Virus record (IMG/VR): IMGVR_UViG_3300042898_003076
Coordinates: 1 to 63,180 of that record
DNA length: 63,180 nt
Origin: a virus
Reading direction: 5' to 3' (one strand)
In this document: one piece after another, positions 37,301 through 44,334 of the stretch
Layout: each line of letters begins with the position of its first letter
Position numbering within the stretch: the first letter of the stretch is position 1
Position numbers and translations under genes: made by a program
The notes under the pieces: generated by a model
The model's input: only the letters and a program-made list of their open reading frames with translations
Told to the model about the DNA's origin: nothing
Databases searched by the model: none

Positions 37301-38428
37301 TGAATATATTACAGTTTGTCCATCACAAGATGTTAGCTTATAACAAGTTACGCCTGCAGAAAGACAAGTAATACAATCTACTTGCGTAGTGTAAGTAATA
37401 GTTGGAATAGAAGTTAAACAGGTTGTTTCACCTTTTACTTTCCAACAATTAGGTACCCCAGGAGGAAGAGGAAAAATACTAGTAATTGATATTACTGTAT
37501 TAAATCCAGGATATGTTGGTGTAGAAACTTGGTAAGTTATAAGTTCATCATCACAGGCTACAATGTTATAGCAACGAGGACAGTCACAAGGTTCTACAGT
37601 TTCAGTATTAACTATAATAGGACTTTCACAAACTCCTGAAGCTGTACTTACAGTATAGCAACCGGTTAATCCACCGCCTGTTATAGTTTCTTCTAAGTAA
37701 TCCTCTAGATTAGAATTTGTACAAAGTGTAGTTCCGTCAAAATCACAAGGTTGTAAAATGTAATACAAACCTAAACAAAGCATACAGCTTGTTTGAGGAG
37801 TGTAAGTAGTTATAGCAGTTTCAGTGCTATCGCAAGTTACAGCACCAACTACACTCCAGCAGTTAGGAAATATCTCATAACCTGGTGGAATGTCTATTGC
37901 ATTAAGACTTAATACATCATTTGCAAAAAGAGCTCCTGTGTAACTTATATTAAAAGTTGCACCAATAACTTCACAGTTTCTAATTTGATAACAGATAGCG
38001 CATACACAAGGTTGAACACAAGTAACAGGTGCAGCATCTGCACACATTGCTATAGGTTTTGACCCCACAATAAAACATCCAGGATATTCATCAACACTTA
38101 TATTAAATCCTACATAAGAATTAAGGTTTGTTAAGGTATCAAATGTAATAGCAGGATTATTACAATCTGTAAGAGTATAACAAATTCCTGTATTACCACA
38201 TTCACATACGCCTAAAATATCAGCTTCTGTAAACGGATCAATTGGCCCACAAGAACATGGCGCAAAAACTTCTTCTACTGTAAAGCATATATCTAATGGA
38301 TAACCTCCAGCTATAGTGTAAGGAAAAATTTCAGTAGTACCTCCAACTAAAGGAGCAAGAGTTGCTTGATTAGAATAAATAACCGTAGTATTACTAGCTA
38401 TACAAGAAGAGAGTTTATAACATGCCAT
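34394..38428 (-). CDS. Giant cysteine-rich tandem-repeat tail protein with PA14-like insertion (1344 aa)
   Basis: About a dozen repeats of 80-110 aa follow the pattern CYxLxxC ... DLSxYVG ... GCWxVxxxxxCD ... CxxC, beginning at residue 3 (CYKLSSC). Good examples are CYQIRNC, CYKLTSC, CYLLVDC, CYGLKDC, CYLLEPC and CYILTDC. Residues about 690-880 interrupt the array with a Cys-poor domain (ITYIAAPGDKNAAYGS..., EWIGFTACVNIPTTKTYCIGV, RLSVDGTLIVQ, FHVFKLEGLNDSG) resembling PA14/lectin-like beta sandwiches. After two or three more repeats the C-terminal 200 residues differ and end in a DLDKWDIKKELLDLQ helix. A likely receptor-binding or whisker-like appendage. The repeats are direct observation; the binding role is inference. 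Confidence 0.7.
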   Translation of the reverse strand: MACYKLSSCIASNTTVIYSNQATLAPLVGGTTEIFPYTIAGGYPLDICFTVEEVFAPCSCGPIDPFTEADILGVCECGNTGICYTLTDCNNPAITFDTLTNLNSYVGFNISVDEYPGCFIVGSKPIAMCADAAPVTCVQPCVCAICYQIRNCEVIGATFNISYTGALFANDVLSLNAIDIPPGYEIFPNCWSVVGAVTCDSTETAITTYTPQTSCMLCLGLYYILQPCDFDGTTLCTNSNLEDYLEETITGGGLTGCYTVSTASGVCESPIIVNTETVEPCDCPRCYNIVACDDELITYQVSTPTYPGFNTVISITSIFPLPPGVPNCWKVKGETTCLTSIPTITYTTQVDCITCLSAGVTCYKLTSCDGQTVIYSTSNLSAYVTPSLSISGVPGYAGQCFLVEEALRGQCFNPILIPSPVICTCECYLLVDCTTDQDYITVFNPTTNGVNLSLYVGQVVGTVCTISGKSETCVNGCWRVEEAESCDGAVPRKLINFKDTCEICTQVCYGLKDCDTQQIVYTVSYTVPNTNPSIPNPATLVGQVLGDLCFTPAAGGCVVGCYELEIIGPNSDCINAINWTEVVSYNNYPTCLACKSSCYLLEPCDKTLSSIIVNNNLSSYLNEIIKVCVSDGCACYTVKLSQTCDNDITIANPTSSVLSCDECNACYCPPGYEKVGDICQKIVTVPATPGPITYIAAPGDKNAAYGSLGANFYNNITTLPFPLTQVGASDFQDAASTNLTVYSGSPLTAGVWGSGPNSRLNTVGIWTTSSPNPVNEWIGFTACVNIPTTKTYCIGVAGDNKFRLSVDGTLIVQALNVNVFNFNFWHVFEITLTQGFHVFKLEGLNDSGAAAFGAEIYNANSVTLQAFTTAAQLQNPSITIFSTFNKIGTAFSTGVNSGYICPPGSTFTDCGSGPSCTVIQTAPYVPCEPTYKVVDCDGKQADFITNTDLSDYVNNGYFKVCIPSPPPLLKTIEPQPYAYTLTDCKGIVPDICSITNLYQYLNTSVVLVGYPGSCFTVTANPDGQICEDPTEVIVNREATCDCDPPPNPVWAPGCYCVSVLPADSAIGPDFLGDFGDGFASCEACKRICYILTDCKGIEDPIVVTGTDLADCVGGVIKIKDCEDVCWQVELAESCDGCIKEVTVLECFPAPVQTKVCRYEAILTYEATDLIRIIINGTQYNSPAIGYCDPQNWIDWLNSLNLGVFTFEADDTSPCPIITIIATGTATYGDLCYIDPQGTPVCAPKICVTIPIVDQPTPCEACAPPPAVVIPVIALKTRAVEPGYKTPVCSPEYYDKVNCTYADQVNNQMLSARYGLTVCCDEDLDKWDIKKELLDLQSIKNPNLP

Positions 38429-38437
38429 TTCTATATA

Positions 38438-38614
38438 TTATTTTTTAGGCTGAAACAAAGTTGTTGTTGTTTGTTTTGGTGTTGATGGATTAGATGTCAA
38501 TTGAGCTTCATAAGAAGCAATACATTTAGCACATACTTGTGCACCATTACGCGCTGTTCTTTTTTGACAACCACAGCCTAGAGTTGTTTTGCAATTTGGA
38601 CATTGGATTCCCAT
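38438..38614 (-). CDS. Small zinc-ribbon protein (58 aa)
   Basis: It reads MGIQCPNCKTTLGCGCQKR, then VCAKCIASYE, with a Thr/Pro/Gln-rich tail ending FQPKK. The CPNC and CAKC pairs form a treble-clef or zinc-ribbon-like knuckle, with an extra CGC between them. It ends 9 nt before the giant Cys-repeat gene, and an A-rich leader precedes its ATG. It could help fold or assemble the neighbouring Cys-rich proteins or bind nucleic acid. Unrecognised family. Confidence 0.6.
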   Translation of the reverse strand: MGIQCPNCKTTLGCGCQKRTARNGAQVCAKCIASYEAQLTSNPSTPKQTTTTLFQPKK

Positions 38615-38635
38615 ACTTTTTTTGTTTTTATTGGT

Positions 38636-39202
38636 TTAGTAATTTCTATTATTACAGGTTGTACAAGTCATTTTATCTAAAAGCCTTGTAGCGTAACCAT
38701 ATAGATCCATGCCTTTTTTTGGTTGATGGCAAGTTTCTACCATGGCTTTTGCAGCTTTTAAATATTGTTGTATTAGCCTGATTTTGTTTAATTTATCAAG
38801 TAATGTTTGAGGTGGCTCACAAGTTCCTAAGTCAAGATCACAATATATCCCTTCTACGCGGTTTAGTGCTTTTGTAATACGCAAGTGATTATATTCAGCA
38901 TATACAATCTCATTAGGAGATACGCTGTATTTTATAATGTAGATACCATCAGGAAGCTCATTGTAATTAGAACCACATCCAGCACTTTGTACACCAAGAT
39001 CACAAGCAGTAAGATTAAGACTAAATCCTGGTTGTAGTTGTGGCTCAGTAATTTGAGCCGGTGTGCTAAAACCTGGCAATGTTATTTGTAGAAGAGGACA
39101 GATTACAGGAATCTGATCATTGTAAACGCTTGTATCTATAACTCTTAGTATACATCTGTTTAGTGTATCTGGGGCTTCTAGACTTAATACATGTTGTGCC
39201 AT
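38636..39202 (-). CDS. Conserved phage structural/adaptor protein (188 aa)
   Basis: The chosen start is ATG 39202 (MAQHVLSLEAPDTLNRC). An upstream in-frame codon at 39250 would fall inside the terminator hairpin. The N-terminal ~115 residues are beta-rich (CILRVIDTSVYNDQIPVICPLLQITLPGF, GFSLNLTACDLG, LPDGIYIIKYSVSPN). The C-terminal part is helical with four Cys (CDLDLGTC; CTTC at the end). I recall this family from uncultivated Bacteroidota phages, without known function. It is the first gene after the 39229-39262 terminator and leads the Cys-rich unit. Possibly an adaptor between the tail and the Cys-rich appendages. Confidence 0.6.
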   Translation of the reverse strand: MAQHVLSLEAPDTLNRCILRVIDTSVYNDQIPVICPLLQITLPGFSTPAQITEPQLQPGFSLNLTACDLGVQSAGCGSNYNELPDGIYIIKYSVSPNEIVYAEYNHLRITKALNRVEGIYCDLDLGTCEPPQTLLDKLNKIRLIQQYLKAAKAMVETCHQPKKGMDLYGYATRLLDKMTCTTCNNRNY

Positions 39203-39228
39203 TTTATTGTTTGTAAGTTGAATTAAAG

Positions 39229-39262
39229 AAAAAAAAGGGAGGAGAAACATATTCTCTCTCCC
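39229..39262 (-). terminator. Rho-independent terminator after abundant structural gene
   Basis: On the minus strand, GGGAG(A)GAGAA, a short loop, then TTCTCCTCCC (39262-39237, one bulged A) is followed by eight T. It lies 28 nt after the stop of the 474-aa gene. Confidence 0.8.
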
Positions 39263-39289
39263 TTATTAATTTTAAAATAAAGTTGCTGA

Positions 39290-40714
39290 TTAGCAAGGAG
39301 GAGTCGGAACTACTCCGCCGTCAGTAACTACACAACAACGAGTACAATCTTCAGTTTCTAACTCAACACAGTTAGGGCAACTTGCTAACCAAGCGGTTAA
39401 GAAAGCCTCTAAAGCTGCGTTAGTTCCATTTGAAATAATCTCTAACATGTAGCGGTCATTGTCAAAAGTTCCAGTTGGGTTGTTGAAACGTGGTACACTG
39501 TGTAAGATGTAATATCTTGTGTACAATGCATTACGGTCAACACTGTTAAGGATTTGATCTCCTTGAGTGATTTCCCTGATACGAATATCAGTTGCAAAGA
39601 AGTTTTGTAAGTATCTCTCTGATAAAATCAAGTCACGAACAACTTGCTCACCAAAGCCCATACCTTGGATACCACGACAATCGTTGTATACACAAAGTCC
39701 TTCAAATACACATGGATCACCGTTGTAGTCAACTAATGAAGCATATAAACGTACTGGCTCTTTTTCAAAGAAGTCAGTAACTTGGAAAGAACAGTTACCA
39801 AACTTAGTCTCTACATAAGCACCAAATAAACGTAAACCTGCTTCACAAGTGTTAGGTAATGCACTAGTCCAAGCAATAGCTTGAGCAGAAGCTGGATAAT
39901 TAGTCCACCACTCTGCAGGAGTAACTGGAGTGTTAGTTCCATCATAAGTTACAGTAGTTCCTGGAGCATACCATGCTACTTGAGTGTAGTCATAAACTAC
40001 AGGAGCAGCTAAGTCTTTTAAGTAGTTGTTTATAACTAATGCTTTAGCCCACTCAATGTAAACTAAAGTAGGATCTACATTAGTTGGAGTAGGTCCAGTA
40101 CAACATCCTGTGTAAGCAGAAAGTGTTTGGTAAGCATTGTGATTTAAGAAACGCAATGCAGGAGAACCTTTGATGTCAATTCTTAAGTAGTAAGTTTCAC
40201 CACATAAGAAGTTGTAGCAGCAATTTGCTTGTACTGTACCACCTTGAAAATTATCAGCAGGTAATCCTGGGATAATTGTTTGAGGTGTAGTTCCAACTGA
40301 AATTACAGCTTGTTGAGGAGTACAGCTATCAACACGGTATACTTTTTGGATATACTTAGGGTTGATTAACTTTGACTTGTTTGACTCTTTGTAGCCACCA
40401 GTGTACTGGTTTAATTTATCTTTGCTCAACAATGAAGCTGAAGCTAAAGTTAATGGGCAACAAGTGTTGTAGCTGAAATAGGTTGTATCAACTGAGATCA
40501 ATCCACTTGATGGGTCATTTACGAAAAAGCCGTAGCTTCCTACTCCGTAATTGCTTGCAGCGATTGAACTAGTATTACCTAATTCTACTGATTGTTTACC
40601 TGCAGTGATTAAGAAACCATCTACAAGATTTGGGTTTGGGTTTTGTCCGGCACCAGGTCCAGAGTCTTGTGTTCCCAAGAACACTTTGTTAAAGGCGTGA
40701 TTAAAATAGGCCAT
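39290..40714 (-). CDS. Putative abundant virion structural protein (474 aa)
   Basis: It begins MAYFNHAFNKVFLGTQ and has a beta-rich body with Cys-rich loops (NTCCPLTLAS, NCCYNFLCGETYYLRIDIKG, YTGCCTGPTP), a helical part after residue 340 (GFGEQVVRDLILSERYLQ) and a C-terminus packed with Cys (CPNCVELETEDCTRCC). The gene has its own promoter-like leader (box at 40739-40746) and its own terminator. Its codons look closer to the capsid gene than to the neighbours by eye. This suggests high expression, as for a major tail or decoration protein. I do not recognise the family; a tail tube or capsid-decoration role is inference. Confidence 0.6.
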   Translation of the reverse strand: MAYFNHAFNKVFLGTQDSGPGAGQNPNPNLVDGFLITAGKQSVELGNTSSIAASNYGVGSYGFFVNDPSSGLISVDTTYFSYNTCCPLTLASASLLSKDKLNQYTGGYKESNKSKLINPKYIQKVYRVDSCTPQQAVISVGTTPQTIIPGLPADNFQGGTVQANCCYNFLCGETYYLRIDIKGSPALRFLNHNAYQTLSAYTGCCTGPTPTNVDPTLVYIEWAKALVINNYLKDLAAPVVYDYTQVAWYAPGTTVTYDGTNTPVTPAEWWTNYPASAQAIAWTSALPNTCEAGLRLFGAYVETKFGNCSFQVTDFFEKEPVRLYASLVDYNGDPCVFEGLCVYNDCRGIQGMGFGEQVVRDLILSERYLQNFFATDIRIREITQGDQILNSVDRNALYTRYYILHSVPRFNNPTGTFDNDRYMLEIISNGTNAALEAFLTAWLASCPNCVELETEDCTRCCVVTDGGVVPTPPC

Positions 40715-40792
40715 GTTTTCTTTTTTTTTAGGGTTTTACAAAAATATACTTTAATATAAGCAATTTTATTCAAATTGCAAAATTTTTCTCAA
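40715..40792 (-). promoter_or_regulatory. Bacteroidota-type promoter candidate
   Basis: On the minus strand TATTTTTG (40746-40739) matches the -7 consensus TAnnTTTG, about 25 nt before the ATG of the 474-aa gene. No well-spaced -33 TTTG was found. The rest of the 78-nt spacer is A/T-rich with no gene. Confidence 0.5.
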
Positions 40793-41290
40793 TTATTTTA
40801 AAAAGATTAATTTGTACTTAGTTGAATTAATAGAGTCTTTTACCAAATCCAAGTTGTTAACAATTTCTGAGTAAGGCAGCATTCCTTGTAGTTTTGTGAT
40901 AATAGCTGACAAATCTCTTAAATAAGCTACAGCATCTGAAACTGTATCTAGTATTCTAGGAGTAGTTTCTGTATAAGACAAAAGTTTTTCAGAGGCTCCT
41001 TGATATCCTTCAGCTAAAGTGTCAGCATGACCTGGTAAAGCATCATAAAGTTCATTAAGCGCTTTATGTGCAGCATAAGATCCATCACCTTTTACTTTTA
41101 AATGCAGTTTATGAAAACTTGTTGCAGCATTCATAATTTCTGATACACAGGCACTTACCATAGTATCTAAAGAACTTCCACCAACTCCTGTATCTGAAGC
41201 TGGTTTTGCTTTAACAGGTTCTGCTTTTGTTTCAGGTCTGCTAATACCTTTTACAGGTTCAGGGTTTCTTTTTAATATTCTGTTTTCCAT
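40793..41290 (-). CDS. Dps/ferritin-like phage protein (165 aa)
   Basis: The first 45 residues are a Lys/Pro/Glu linker. Residues about 50-165 are all-helical with SFHKLHLKVKGDGSYAAHKALNELYDALPGHADTLAEGYQGAS. This resembles the ferritin-like/Dps-like phage domain known as DUF5856, in which His, Asp and Glu on two helices line a possible metal site. The protein could bind DNA or sequester iron in the virion or the host; catalysis is untested. Its start overlaps the previous stop by 1 nt (TAATG). Confidence 0.6.
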   Translation of the reverse strand: MENRILKRNPEPVKGISRPETKAEPVKAKPASDTGVGGSSLDTMVSACVSEIMNAATSFHKLHLKVKGDGSYAAHKALNELYDALPGHADTLAEGYQGASEKLLSYTETTPRILDTVSDAVAYLRDLSAIITKLQGMLPYSEIVNNLDLVKDSINSTKYKLIFLK

Positions 41291-41991
41291 TAGTTATTGT
41301 TTTCTACTACTTGTTGTTGTCTTGTCATTTGTAATTGTGACTCAATATCACCGGCAATAATCTTAGCACATTCATCTACAAAGAGTTCTACTAAGTCATC
41401 TTTAAACTCAGATTGTACGTCAGTAGAAGCAATAACTCCTGTGTAAGGATCTGTAACTCCTGCTATTTGAATACCAGTTGGTTGTCTGTAATATATAAGC
41501 TCAGGTTCTACAACTTCAAATTTGTTGTTTGTATAAATCTGAACTTTATTGTCTTTAAAGGTAGCAAAAGTTTCACCCCATTCAAAGTTTGGATTTTTGT
41601 TTTTGTCTCTAAGAAGTTCATCTACGTTTGCTTGTTCAGCTAGGTAAACTATCATTCTTTTAGATCCGCAGCAATCTGTTTTAGCTTTTGTGGATATTCT
41701 CTTCCACTGAAGATAATCAGAGGGAATTGACAGACTTTCATAGTAATCTTTCTTGTCAACTATTAATAAAGGCGTTGTTGTAAGCAAGATTTGTAAGTCA
41801 TCAATACGGCGGGTTGATTGTTCATCTCCTTCTTGTTTGACGTTTAAGCCATGAAGGTTTCTACGGCACCAGTCAACCTGGCCTTTGTTGAAAGCTTCAA
41901 TAACTTGCCAGTCTTGAATATTGTCATAATCATTACTAGCTAGCTTGTTTAGCCTTTGTTTTACTTTTATGAGTATAGTTGAGTTTAGCAT
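41290..41991 (-). CDS. Head-tail connector/adaptor-like protein (233 aa)
   Basis: The chosen start is ATG 41991 (MLNSTILIKVKQRLN); a GTG at 41997 is possible. Helical N-terminal part with DYDNIQDWQVIEAFNKGQVDWCRRNLHG, then a beta part (LLIVDKKDYYESLSIPSDYLQWKRI), a strand pair (VQIYTNNKFEVVEPELIYYRQP) and a final helix (FVDECAKIIAGDIESQLQM). This fold order is typical of small head-completion or connector proteins, and the family is common in crAss-like phages in my memory. It overlaps the microprotein gene by 7 nt. Function is inferred. Confidence 0.6.
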   Translation of the reverse strand: MLNSTILIKVKQRLNKLASNDYDNIQDWQVIEAFNKGQVDWCRRNLHGLNVKQEGDEQSTRRIDDLQILLTTTPLLIVDKKDYYESLSIPSDYLQWKRISTKAKTDCCGSKRMIVYLAEQANVDELLRDKNKNPNFEWGETFATFKDNKVQIYTNNKFEVVEPELIYYRQPTGIQIAGVTDPYTGVIASTDVQSEFKDDLVELFVDECAKIIAGDIESQLQMTRQQQVVENNN

Positions 41992-42233
41992 TTCCACTTA
42001 CGTAATGACTTATTGATTCTGCTATCAGGATCATTAGCCGTTTTTGCACTAGTTAATTTTTTCTTCATTCCCTTCATGCGTGCACAAAAAGAATCTCTTC
42101 TTGATCCGCCTTCAGGTTGAGGAGCTTTTAAGTTTCCTCCAGTTTCTCTATTATAAGAAGCTCTGCCTTTAGCATTAAGACCTCCACTAGGAGCCTTACC
42201 TTCTTTACGTTGCCAAGCTGGTGATTTTGCCAT
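41985..42233 (-). CDS. DUF6321-like basic phage protein (82 aa)
   Basis: MAKSPAWQRKEGKAPSGGLN followed by AKGRASYNRETGGNLK matches a small basic phage family that I know as DUF6321, seen in phages of many hosts. It contains conserved Trp, Arg, Lys and Gly, a CARMKGMKK part and a C-terminal Trp. The role is unknown; a DNA- or capsid-binding microprotein is plausible. The family label is from memory and should be checked. Confidence 0.7.
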   Translation of the reverse strand: MAKSPAWQRKEGKAPSGGLNAKGRASYNRETGGNLKAPQPEGGSRRDSFCARMKGMKKKLTSAKTANDPDSRINKSLRKWKC

Positions 42234-42234
42234 A

Positions 42235-42495
42235 TTATAATTTACTGTCTAATAGTTTAAGTATGTTTAACCAATTGTGTTTTGTCTTAAAGTATATCTC
42301 CATTGTTGTTGCTCCACCTTTTTCATTCATCAAATATATGTCCAAGCCATATAAATCTGTGTCATCTTTGTAAGAGTAGTAACCCTTAAAGTCTATCTGA
42401 TTAAAGGTGAACATCACATAACCATCTACATATACCTTGACTCTGCCATTGTATATGATTAGATCATACTTGTGATTCTCCTCTTCTTTTGACAT
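42235..42495 (-). CDS. Small hypothetical protein (86 aa)
   Basis: The chosen start is ATG 42495 (MSKEEENHKYDL), 2 nt after the previous stop. Longer readings use sequence that codes for the neighbour in another frame. It is beta-rich (LIIYNGRVKVYVDGYVMFTFNQIDFKGYYSY, then YGLDIYLMNEKGGATTMEIYF). No family was recognised. It is the only acidic/neutral member in a row of basic microproteins. Confidence 0.6.
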   Translation of the reverse strand: MSKEEENHKYDLIIYNGRVKVYVDGYVMFTFNQIDFKGYYSYKDDTDLYGLDIYLMNEKGGATTMEIYFKTKHNWLNILKLLDSKL

Positions 42496-42496
42496 G

Positions 42497-42646
42497 CTAT
42501 TTCTTCTTTGCTGTTTTAGCTGAGTTAATAAATGCTTGTTTAGTAGGAGCACCTTTAGCGCCAACTTTACGCATCTTCTCGCCAGAGCCCGCTGCGATAC
42601 GGGCTTTCTTAGCATGGATGTTTGCATATAATCCTTTCTTAGCCAT
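42497..42646 (-). CDS. Conserved basic phage microprotein (49 aa)
   Basis: MAKKGLYANIHAKKARIAAG, then SGEKMRKVGAKGAPTKQAF and a KTAKKK tail. This is a short, strongly basic family I know from unrelated tailed phages. Its start overlaps the previous stop by 1 nt (TAATG) and its TAG stop lies 1 nt before the next start. Role unknown. Its charge and late-gene position suggest DNA or scaffold binding in the head. Confidence 0.75.
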   Translation of the reverse strand: MAKKGLYANIHAKKARIAAGSGEKMRKVGAKGAPTKQAFINSAKTAKKK

Positions 42647-42816
42647 TACTTTTTCTTTTTAGCTTTTACAATACCACCTTTTTTCATAGCAGGTGCTGGA
42701 CCTGTTGATACTTTAGGAGCTTTGTAGTTTTCATAATTGCTAGTTACACCAGAGGTAGTTTTACCTTCTGTCTTGGTGATTGAACCACCTTTGCTTTTTT
42801 TGATTACTTTTTTCAT
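42646..42816 (-). CDS. Lys/Gly-rich microprotein (56 aa)
   Basis: MKKVIKKSKGGSITKTEGK ... PAPAMKKGGIVKAKKKK. The start at 42816, 4 nt after the previous stop, was chosen because longer in-frame starts (ATG 42852, TTG 42882) would overlap the previous gene by 32 nt or more. The KKGG and PAMKKGG motifs recall the Gly/Lys motifs of the giant proteins. Unrecognised. Confidence 0.6.
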   Translation of the reverse strand: MKKVIKKSKGGSITKTEGKTTSGVTSNYENYKAPKVSTGPAPAMKKGGIVKAKKKK

Positions 42817-42820
42817 ACTT

Positions 42821-42946
42821 TTAACGGCCTTGGCCTTTATATTTTTTAACATGTTTTTCTTTGGGTCCACTGCGCTTTGCAAGTTTTCCCACCTTGCGTT
42901 TACCGAAGGTTTGTTTAATTGAGGTTGCTGCAGATTGTTTTGCCAT
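42821..42946 (-). CDS. Basic microprotein (41 aa)
   Basis: MAKQSAATSIKQTFGKRKVG, then KLAKRSGPKEKHVKKYKGQGR. More than a third of residues are Lys/Arg. It lies 2 nt after the 45-aa gene and ends 4 nt before the next start. The tight spacing and the shared MAK start pattern support it as a gene. Function unknown. Confidence 0.6.
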   Translation of the reverse strand: MAKQSAATSIKQTFGKRKVGKLAKRSGPKEKHVKKYKGQGR

Positions 42947-42948
42947 AA

Positions 42949-43086
42949 CTATTTCTTTTTTGCCATTGCCTTGAACGTTCTAGCAAGAGCTTTACGTTTT
43001 GGAGTACAAGTAGGCTTAGTCATGGGGGTGCAGTAACCCTTATGTTTAGGGTTAACTGCATCCTTTATCCAATTCTTTTTAGCCAT
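42949..43086 (-). CDS. Conserved basic phage microprotein (45 aa)
   Basis: MAKKNWIKDAVNPKHKGYCT, then PMTKPTCTPKRKALARTFKA and MAKKK. A CTPMTKPTC pattern with two Cys and a basic helix, close to a small family I have seen in many Bacteroidota phages. Stop TAG, overlapping the gene before by 1 nt (TAATG). Function unknown. Confidence 0.7.
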   Translation of the reverse strand: MAKKNWIKDAVNPKHKGYCTPMTKPTCTPKRKALARTFKAMAKKK

Positions 43087-43256
43087 TACTTTTTCAACTT
43101 TCCGGTTGGCACATCACATGCAGCTTTGTTTAATCCGCCTGTGTAACGAGTTGGGTTAGTAACTACCACTGGAGAAGCATTCTTGCCTCCTGTGTACCTT
43201 GTTGGGTTTGTAACAACCTCAGGAAATTTGTTTTGGGTTTTCATTGTTCCAGCCAT
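43086..43256 (-). CDS. Microprotein with internal duplication (56 aa)
   Basis: The sequence contains VVTNPTRYTGG twice (residues 14-24 and 31-41) separated by KNASPV, then AACDVPTGKLKK. It looks like a recent internal duplication or a two-repeat beta motif. It is the first of the microprotein run, 17 nt after the 338-aa gene. Function unknown. Confidence 0.6.
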   Translation of the reverse strand: MAGTMKTQNKFPEVVTNPTRYTGGKNASPVVVTNPTRYTGGLNKAACDVPTGKLKK

Positions 43257-43273
43257 TGTATTTATGTTTTAAG

Positions 43274-44290
43274 TTATTGATTCCAATGTTTTTCTAGCTT
43301 CTTGGTTATGTCCACTAGAATTGATTCTTGCAGAGGGTTTTTTAAGAACTCTATACACTCAGCTGCGTTTCTTCCCATTTGAGAAGATGTGTCTGTGTGG
43401 TATATAAAACCATCTGGTTTTGCAGATATTATTTTGTAGAAGGTAGAGTCTTTTACCATGGACTTTATTTTTAAGGTTTCCATGTCTAGCTCTACTGCAT
43501 TTAAGAAAGATTCTGCAGCTCTCTTCAAATTCTTCTCTATGCCTTCACCATTGATGTAACGGTCCATGTTGTCATAAATTACATCATTAGGCGTTTTCTT
43601 CTTGTACTGTACACTATTACCGTCAACAACTTTTGCAACATAAAACAACTTGTTTTGGTTCTTGTTAAACAACTTGTCAAGTTCAGATATAGCTCTGTTT
43701 TTGATTTTCTTAACTTCTGTCTTAGTAGATACAGTGTCAATGTATTTGTCTAAGTAAAACTTAGGTGAGACATTGCGGCTACGTGCAGCTTCAAAAGAAG
43801 GAGCAATCATAGCAAAACCATTTGCTTCTATTGCGTATAACTTGATTAAGTCATAAGGATCTTTAGCAGGATCTAAAGCTACAGGATCATTTCCACAACG
43901 CATTGTTATTTCATTCCAGAACTCATCATTGTCATGACGTAAAAGTTTTAGTTTATTCCAGAATTCAGAATCATTAGGGTCTACAACATTTGCAGCAAGT
44001 TCTCTTTCAAGTTGTGCTACTACCGTGCGGATTTCTTTAATTTTTGCTTCTCTCACTTCTGGATCATTTATAAGTTTTACTTCTGGAGCAAACTCATTTA
44101 ATCCTGTCAAATAACGTTTAATCCCGTTTCTTTCAATACAAGCTAATTGCTCTTGATGAAATACTCCGTCATATAATGATATGCCGTACTTCTCTAAACC
44201 TAAGTTACTCACATTAGGATCAAAGTAAGGCTTTACTGATATGTTCCCGCTTTTTACGTCATACGGGGTAGACACGATTGTTACACTCAT
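43274..44290 (-). CDS. Conserved structural-module protein (338 aa)
   Basis: It starts MSVTIVSTPYDVKSGNISVK and has a charged helical middle (ERELAANVVDPNDSEFWNKLKLLRHDNDEFWNEI) and a basic helical C-terminus (KNRAISELDKLFNKNQNK). I recall similar proteins near the capsid genes of crAss-like phages, without an assigned function. The gene lies between the 183-aa gene and the microproteins, so a head or connector assembly role is likely. No enzymatic motif is visible. Confidence 0.6.
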   Translation of the reverse strand: MSVTIVSTPYDVKSGNISVKPYFDPNVSNLGLEKYGISLYDGVFHQEQLACIERNGIKRYLTGLNEFAPEVKLINDPEVREAKIKEIRTVVAQLERELAANVVDPNDSEFWNKLKLLRHDNDEFWNEITMRCGNDPVALDPAKDPYDLIKLYAIEANGFAMIAPSFEAARSRNVSPKFYLDKYIDTVSTKTEVKKIKNRAISELDKLFNKNQNKLFYVAKVVDGNSVQYKKKTPNDVIYDNMDRYINGEGIEKNLKRAAESFLNAVELDMETLKIKSMVKDSTFYKIISAKPDGFIYHTDTSSQMGRNAAECIEFLKNPLQESILVDITKKLEKHWNQ

Positions 44291-44334
44291 TTTTGTTGGT
44301 TTTTGTTGGTTTATATTGTTGGTTTGGTAATTAT

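Noticed and set aside
39203-39250. Longer N-terminus for the 188-aa gene (start at 39250)
   Set aside because: The added codons come from the terminator hairpin and its T-run.
42496-42627. Longer N-terminus for the 86-aa gene (start at 42627)
   Set aside because: That region codes for the conserved 49-aa microprotein in another frame.
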